64,000 nucleotides of DNA, taken from contig JAKSZP010000174.1 of assembly GCA_022478985.1 (NCBI GenBank), forward strand, positions 1-64,000, written 5' to 3'. Position 1 is the stretch's first letter, and every line of letters begins with the position of its first letter. The translations under genes and the position numbers were made by a program. Under the pieces are notes generated by a model. The model was not told the origin of the DNA. It saw only the letters and a program-made list of their open reading frames with translations, and did not search any database. Source of the stretch: Massospora cicadina. Taxonomy: Eukaryota > Entomophthoromycota > Entomophthoromycetes > Entomophthorales > Entomophthoraceae. This document shows, in pieces, positions 58,716 through 64,000 of this stretch.

Positions 58716-60144
58716 TGTCATTTTTACATGACTTAATTGAGGATACCAACAGCCAAGACAAGGCTGGCATTAGGAGGCCTAAAAGGTTAAGCTGCAGGAC
58801 CTTCCTGACCTAAAGTATATCTTGGACCAACGTTAGGTGCAAGCTAGATATGCCCAGGTTGGTCCAGGTGAAGTACATAATGCCCAGCCCCATATATGAC
58901 ATTGGCATTAAAATGGACTAGTTAACTTATTAACCAAAATGGGTTGGTTCAATTGATAGGAAAATGGGGTTTCAAAACCCATTCAATTTTCAAAATTTCC
59001 AACTCAAGTCAGCCTTGCCTTCAATCATTAACCTGAGTTTGGTGATTACTAGCTATAGTACCCTGACCAACAGAAGTGTGCACTTATTGGTGCACCAGGG
59101 CTTAGCACCCCTTCCACCAATCAATTAATTCCCCAAAATTATTTATATATGATTCTTTGAGACCAACCTTCCTTGTTGGTTGTCTTCCTTTGAATAAAAT
59201 CCCTTATTAGTTTATATTTTTTAAAATATGTTAACTTGGGTGCACCTGTGTGCAGACCTCTTTGAGGAGATCCCTAACAACATCAGCCATTTTATTTGCA
59301 CAAACTTAAAAATTGCAGCTGGTACACTTTTGGGCCATCCTGGTCCCCTCCAGACTGAGATACCCAAGTACTCTAGCCCTGGTCATCACTTGGATATGGA
59401 CTCATCTTTGGGGTCCACCCAAGTCTTTTTGTTGGATCACTTTTTATTAATATATACTATCTTGAACACTCTTGCCCTGTGTTTTGTTAGCTCTAGCACC
59501 CTCTGCGGGGCTATACTTCCAATAGTACTAATGACAAGTCCCCTGGCATTGTGGCTATGCACCATGCACCACTGTACTGGAAACTGTAGAGTTATAGATA
59601 CTCTCCTGAAAAGTCTGAGAGGATTGTATAAAGGACATAAAACTATTTATCACAAATATAAGTTAGACTTGCTTACAATATTATATATTAATGCCTTAAA
59701 TTTAACATTTTAATCTACACCTCCATTCAAGATAACATCTTTAATTCTACAAGTTCAGTATAAGGTATACACCAACACTTTAGATATTGTCAAAAGTAAT
59801 TTTACTAGCTTTTTTATACTTGCCTGTATGAATCACCATATTACAAGCACCTTTGGGGTACTTTGATGTCCCAGAAGTTCACCCAATTTGGGCCATTGCA
59901 TAAATTGTTTTCAAGGTGAGTTTTATTAATTAATTATAGTCCATAGAGATATTGATTCTATCAAGAACTGTCATGTGTAGATGACATCATAGTGGGGACC
60001 AACCCCAAAGATAAGGCTGGGCGCCAGGAGGCTCAAAAGGTGAAGCTACAGGGCCTCCCTGACCTGAGGCATACCCTAGACCAACGCTGGGTATGGGCAA
60101 AATATGCCCAGGTTGGTACTAGTGGGGTGCCAAATGCCCAGTCC
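58716..60144. mobile_element. Small repeat-bounded element, right copy cut by gypsy-4
   Basis: The blocks starting at 58716 and 59969 (TGTCAT..., then GACAAGGCTGG-like and ATATGCCCAGGTTGGT) are direct repeats over about 175 bp each, after which the right copy is interrupted at 60144. This looks like a short LTR element (left LTR from 58716, right LTR from 59969) whose right LTR was the target of gypsy-4. The left LTR's end is not fixed. Internal coding is doubtful (see 59228-59713). Confidence 0.55.
59228..59713 (+). CDS. Unrecognised 161-residue open frame
   Basis: Begins MLTWVHLCADLFEEIPNNIS, rich in hydrophobic stretches (VFLLDHFLLIYTILNTLALC; ILPIVLMTSPLALWL), possibly two membrane segments. 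It lies inside the small element at 58716-60144. No family recognised. It is the longest open frame in that element and has no internal stop, unusual for this window, yet composition alone could explain it. Low confidence that it is a gene. Confidence 0.25.
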   Translation: MLTWVHLCADLFEEIPNNISHFICTNLKIAAGTLLGHPGPLQTEIPKYSSPGHHLDMDSSLGSTQVFLLDHFLLIYTILNTLALCFVSSSTLCGAILPIVLMTSPLALWLCTMHHCTGNCRVIDTLLKSLRGLYKGHKTIYHKYKLDLLTILYINALNLTF

Positions 60145-61767
60145 TGAAAGTCCTGGGGACCAGCCCCTACAACTGGATAGGGAGCAGCATCCCTTTTGGA
60201 TAAAAGGGGCCCAAAGGCCCAAGTGGACCTCCTGTCACAGTTGAGCGACCTGGCGCATGTGGTAGATGAGTGCTGGGTGACATCCCTTCCTCCTAAAGAT
60301 AATCAGGTCTCTCCCCTCCCCCCTCCTCAACCCTGGTAAGACTAATAGAGGGGACCTGCCAGGAGATTATTCAAGCCAGAGGCCATGGGCGGGCCCCTGG
60401 GACTCCTCACTCACCAGGGGAAACATACCAAAATTTTGAGAAAATAGCCAGTGCTAGTATCAGAGCCTGGTCTGCAAATTCCAGGCTAATGGAGCTGTCT
60501 GGACTGGCCGGGTCCAAAAATTAGATCGCACTAGATTTGGGTTATGAACCAGGTTATAAGTGACTTGGACCAGTTGCCCCTACACCCCAGGATGGATCCA
60601 GGAAGTTCAGATCACATAAATAATCAGATTGAGAGTTTGGACCAGGTTGCAGATGACCCAGCACCAAGGCCACAGCCCCCCAGGACAAATCTGGGGAATC
60701 CAAACCATGTGAACTGCCCAACTCGAATGGTCAAGGCCCAGATTGGTACCATTGACCTGGTTTGGCCCCAAAAATTTGAAATGATCTGCAAAAGTTTTTT
60801 TTGACTTTTGCCAAGATTTTGGACATCCCTCCACCCCCCACCCTTCAGCCAACCAAATAACATCACCAATCCCCAATCACCCAATCCCTCAGCATCCTCA
60901 CTATGCAATTCTCCCAATACTTAAGGCAACTGTCCTGCTGAGGGGCAGTTGTTAGTTCATTCTCTTATCTTCCCACGCTTAGCACTAAAATAAAACCTAT
61001 ATACCCCAAACGCCTTGCCGCGGACTCTGCCTGTTTATTTTTTAAAAATTCCGCTGATCAATCCAGCAAATCACGCCGCCATCCAAATAATCATCCCAAT
61101 GATCACCAAATAGGCCATCCGGTTGCTTGACCCTGCCACGTGGCAGCAGATCATATCTGCCATAAACCACCTCACCCCCAATGATGGAGTCAATTCTCCA
61201 TCCATTTTCGCGTACCCATCTAACATGAATTCATCCATTCACTTTGCCACTGGGATCTCTGAGATTGCTCCCCTATTGGAGCAGCCTCAGGGCGCCCCCA
61301 CCCCAGTGCCCAAGAGCTCAGCCCCCACACCTGGCTCATCCGCCACTGATCCCACCCACCTGAGGGCTCCAGAGCACCCTGTTGAAGGGGAGCTCAGCCC
61401 TAACGCTTGCCGCAGGTCCATTTTCCCCTTCAATGGCACCCCTGCCCACGTGGTGGGTCCTATGCCACTCCTCGCTGGCACACAAACTCACCCACTCAAA
61501 ACCAAAAGCCAGCAACCGCGAACCCTGGAGGAGTCATCATCCTCCCTGCCTCTCCCGCCCTTGGGGGTTGCGCCCATTGCAACATCTGGTTTGCCTTGGG
61601 GGCCTTCAGTATGTTAATGAACATGTACTTTCCTCAAGAACCCAATAGATCTCCCCTTCTTCTAGTCGCATGGACCACTGTGCCCTTGGCATTCTGGGCT
61701 CTCCACTGGGTGCTCACACACCCTGACTGGGAGCCCAGTCTAATTCTTATCAGCTGTATCCATGACA
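60145..61767 (+). repeat. 5' LTR of gypsy-4
   Basis: Starts TGAAAGTCC (decayed TG) and ends CATGACA. Reverse complement of the gypsy-3 LTRs. A stretch of long open frames (61123-61883) lies across its 3' half and reads Pro/Ser-rich; the same stretch appears reversed at 15 and 21 kb. As it lies mostly in the LTR, I do not call it a gene. Confidence 0.87.
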
Positions 61768-61883
61768 TAATGAACCAACCAGTAACCTCAGCCTTCTCCA
61801 CCCTCCTCGCTGGCACTGGCGAAGCGTTGGCCTACGCCCTTACCCTAAATGTACTCTCTCTTTGTGACCTGGCCTTCTCCTGA

Positions 61884-62770
61884 TGGTTGGCTGCCTCATT
61901 CATCCAAGCGTGCCGCCAGGTTGTGTTGACCTGGTCCCTGCCCCACTGAGCCCTAGCAACAAGTGTCACCCCATCAGTCAACATGATAGGGTTGGGAGTC
62001 CCCCCTATCCCTTCTGATGAGGTGGCTGACCAAATCCTGGGTGTCCTGGCAGAACTTCAGGTGCGCTTTACCGCTGATGGGGGGAAATCCCCCTTCCCTC
62101 TGATGCCCAGCAGAGCATAGCTCTCCTTGATGCCCTAGATGGGGACACCCACCGCTGGGTCAGGGGAGTGCTCCACTCTGCTGATAAGTCTGGGAACCCC
62201 ACCCCTCTACTGGCGCTGGTCACTTCAGCGGTCCAGGCCCTTGAGTCTAGACCAGTGCACCTCCTCCATCTCTTCACACTAGGACAGACAGCCATGGACC
62301 TACCCTCCCTGGTTAAAGCCTTTGCGGTCCTGTCTCCCACAGTGCCCATCCCTCCCAAAATCGCCATCTCTGCCTTCTGAGCTGCCTTAGACCCCACTGC
62401 AGCTGCCCATGCATCTTGAGACCCCCTCCCTGGGTCCTTAGAAATTGCATTCTCTGTGGCTCATGTGTGATTGGGGCCAGGCCCTTCCGTACCCTCATGT
62501 GTGCTGTTGAAGCTCTTGAGGTACCGCGTGCCACCCCCTCTCCCCCTGCCAGTGGCCGCGGCCAAGGGAAGCATCCCCCAGGCCTCGCCGCCCTCTGCGC
62601 CCCCTCTGTACCTACCTTGGGTACCTCCCCCTTGGAAGAGCCCCTGCCTGCCGCACCCCTGCTCACACCCCAGATCAGGAGAATGGGTCCTCAATCCCCC
62701 AGAGCTCAGAGCCAGCCCGCTTTGGCACTATCACCCCCCCAGTTAACCCGGAGGCCCCCTTCGAAGAGAG
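61884..62770 (+). pseudogene. gypsy-4 gag remnant
   Basis: Includes RPVHLLHLFTLGQTAMDLPS (about 62250) and PIPPKIAISAF followed by a stop, DPLPGSLEIAFSVAH, and a long Pro-rich tail (62471-62746 in another frame). Colinear with gypsy-3 gag. No zinc knuckle visible. Broken by several stops. Confidence 0.7.
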
Positions 62771-62774
62771 TGGA

Positions 62775-63131
62775 GTGGGCATATGCATCAACCCTTGCTG
62801 CCACATTTGGGACAAAGATGAAGCAGAAACCCCTCCCCAGTTACAGACCTGCTCAGCGCCTCTTGGTCAATCTCTTCTGATGATGGGTCATGCCCCCTCC
62901 TCGGCTGCCCTCTCTCTTGCCCATCCCAATAAAGAGGATCAAGCCTACTTCTTGTTCCCTATCTCTTTCCCTTCAGAGTTGGGTGATTTTACCATGAAAG
63001 CCCTCCTCGACACCGGAGCAGCAGGCAACTTTATCAACCTCAGTGTGGCGCATTCCTTGGACCCGGCAATGGAAGAAGCCTCATTGGTCCTGGGCGCCTC
63101 ACCAGAGCCCATGAAGTCTTACCGCATCTGA
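62775..63131 (+). pseudogene. gypsy-4 protease region
   Basis: 118 residues open, reading YFLFPISFPSELGDFTMKAL then LLDTGAAGNFINLSVAHSL. The DTGA active site lies near 63009-63020. Stop at 63131, with protease continuing in another frame to about 63400 (VILGVGWWQQHWVRINLANN). In the family this protease matures Gag-Pol. Confidence 0.8.
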
Positions 63132-63382
63132 CGTCCACTGCACTTCTCCATTCACAATTTTGGGTTTATTGACCACTTCTCAGCCGTACAGGACTTGCTC
63201 TACCCTGTGATCTTGGGGGTGGGCTGGTGGCAGCAACATTGGGTCCGCATTAATCTTGCAAATAACTCCTTATTGTTCTCAAACCTCAAGTTGAGTGGAG
63301 AGTTTCCCTTGTTGAAAACCCTCCCCCTGGGCACATCCCTTGGCTCTCTTTCCCCCCTGATCCCACTCCTAGCGACCTCCCT

Positions 63383-64000
63383 TTGGACTTCCCACCCTTC
63401 CTAACCCCCTATAAGTCCATCTTTGACATGTCGCTGGCTTCCAAGCTCCCCCTACACTCTGAATATGACCTAACATTTCAGCTGATGGTCGACCTAGTCA
63501 AGATCAACTGCCCCCTCTACCCCTACTCTGAGGAAGAGGACAAGGCTTTTGGGACTTGGCTAGAAGAGATGTTGGGGAAGGGGTGGCTCATCAAAAATCT
63601 TCACCTGTGGCCTCCCCCATAGTTTTCGCTCAGAAAGCAGACAGCACCCTGCGCCCTTGCGTTGACTATGGCCATCTCAACAACATAACCATCCCTGACC
63701 CCTACCTGCTGCCCTTAGAGCAAACCATTGCCCAAGCCATCGCCAAATCCTGGATCTTCTCAAAGTTGGATCTGGTGAATGCCTTTAACCAGGTAAGGGT
63801 GGCGAGAGGACAAGAGTGGCTCACAACTATCCACACCCGCCGGGGTCTTTTTCAATTCAGAGTGATTCCCTTTGGACTGAAGAACGCTCTAGCCACCTTC
63901 CAACACCTCATCAATGATGTGCTTGGGGACTTGCGTTTCTCATGCGCTTTAGCCTACATTGATGATATTCTGATTTACTCCCCTACCCCAGAGCAACACG
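63383..64000 (+). pseudogene. gypsy-4 reverse transcriptase, 5' part
   Basis: 63383-63622 reads SKLPLHSEYDLTFQLMVDLV and FGTWLEEMLGKGWL. Then, after a stop and shift, PIVFAQKADSTLRPCVDYGH, IFSKLDLVNAFNQVRVARGQ, LFQFRVIPFGLKNALATFQ and CALAYIDDILIYSPTPEQH to the window edge. YIDD intact (about 63955-63966). A fairly young copy judging by low damage. Confidence 0.85.

Larger units (their letters stand above)
60145..64000 (+). mobile_element. Plus-strand Ty3/gypsy element, left part (gypsy-4)
   Basis: The 5' LTR (60145-61767, 1,623 bp) is followed by gag, protease and RT, and the window ends inside RT. Same family as gypsy-3 (14847-22702). It is the better preserved of the two: DTG is intact in the protease and YIDD in the RT, though gag has stops. 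Target-site duplication beyond the left flank agtcc (60140-60144) cannot be checked. Confidence 0.9.

Overview
This is a window of eukaryotic nuclear DNA. It has one recognisable host gene, at about 54.8-58.1 kb on the minus strand, and almost everything else is decayed transposon sequence. The gene encodes a Slo/BK-type potassium-channel-like protein, broken up by very short GT-AG introns of about 19/31, 69, 77, 41, 34 and 34 nt. The transposons are rich in stop codons and frameshifts, and paired repeats often differ by C/T or G/A changes, as expected if old copies lost methylated CpG. The Slo gene, short introns, Helitrons, a LINE with its own SINE, and Ty3/gypsy elements together point to a protist-like or algal lineage. 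I cannot name the organism from sequence alone.

Layout. (1) 146-8083: a complete but dead Ty3/gypsy element on the minus strand. (2) 8089-27516: a gypsy element (host H, minus) cut inside its RNase H by a second gypsy element (10112-23864), which is itself cut inside gag by a third (14847-22702). Target-site duplications mark both joints. (3) 27767-36691: a LINE (ORF1, endonuclease, reverse transcriptase, zinc motif, TAAA-type tail) carrying two short non-autonomous LTR elements of one family in opposite orientations (28938-30773 and 33536-35301). (4) 36709-37405: the gag start, primer site and 5' LTR of another gypsy element. (5) 37406-44775: a minus-strand Helitron broken by LTR elements at about 37567-40229 and 42522-44357. 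(6) 44640-47230: five copies of the Helitron 5' end in both orientations, plus a 'half-LINE' (45045-46887) that keeps only ORF1 and the LINE tail. (7) 47159-54250: a plus-strand Helitron containing a solo LTR, a second half-LINE (minus) and a tRNA-headed SINE. (8) 54796-58097: the channel gene. (9) 58716-60144: a small repeat-bounded element. (10) 60145-64000: the left part of a plus-strand gypsy element of the same family as 14847-22702, cut by the window edge.

How the parts relate. The LINE, the two half-LINEs and the SINE end in the same 3' tail and are flanked by 14-19 bp duplications. The simplest reading is one LINE machinery copying three kinds of template. Three tiny insertions (3815-3831, 5981-6000, 38389-38402) carry the same 11-base core next to a T/A run, between 15-21 bp duplications, and look like extremely truncated products of a similar process. 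Because insertions sit inside insertions, the relative order of many events can be read directly.
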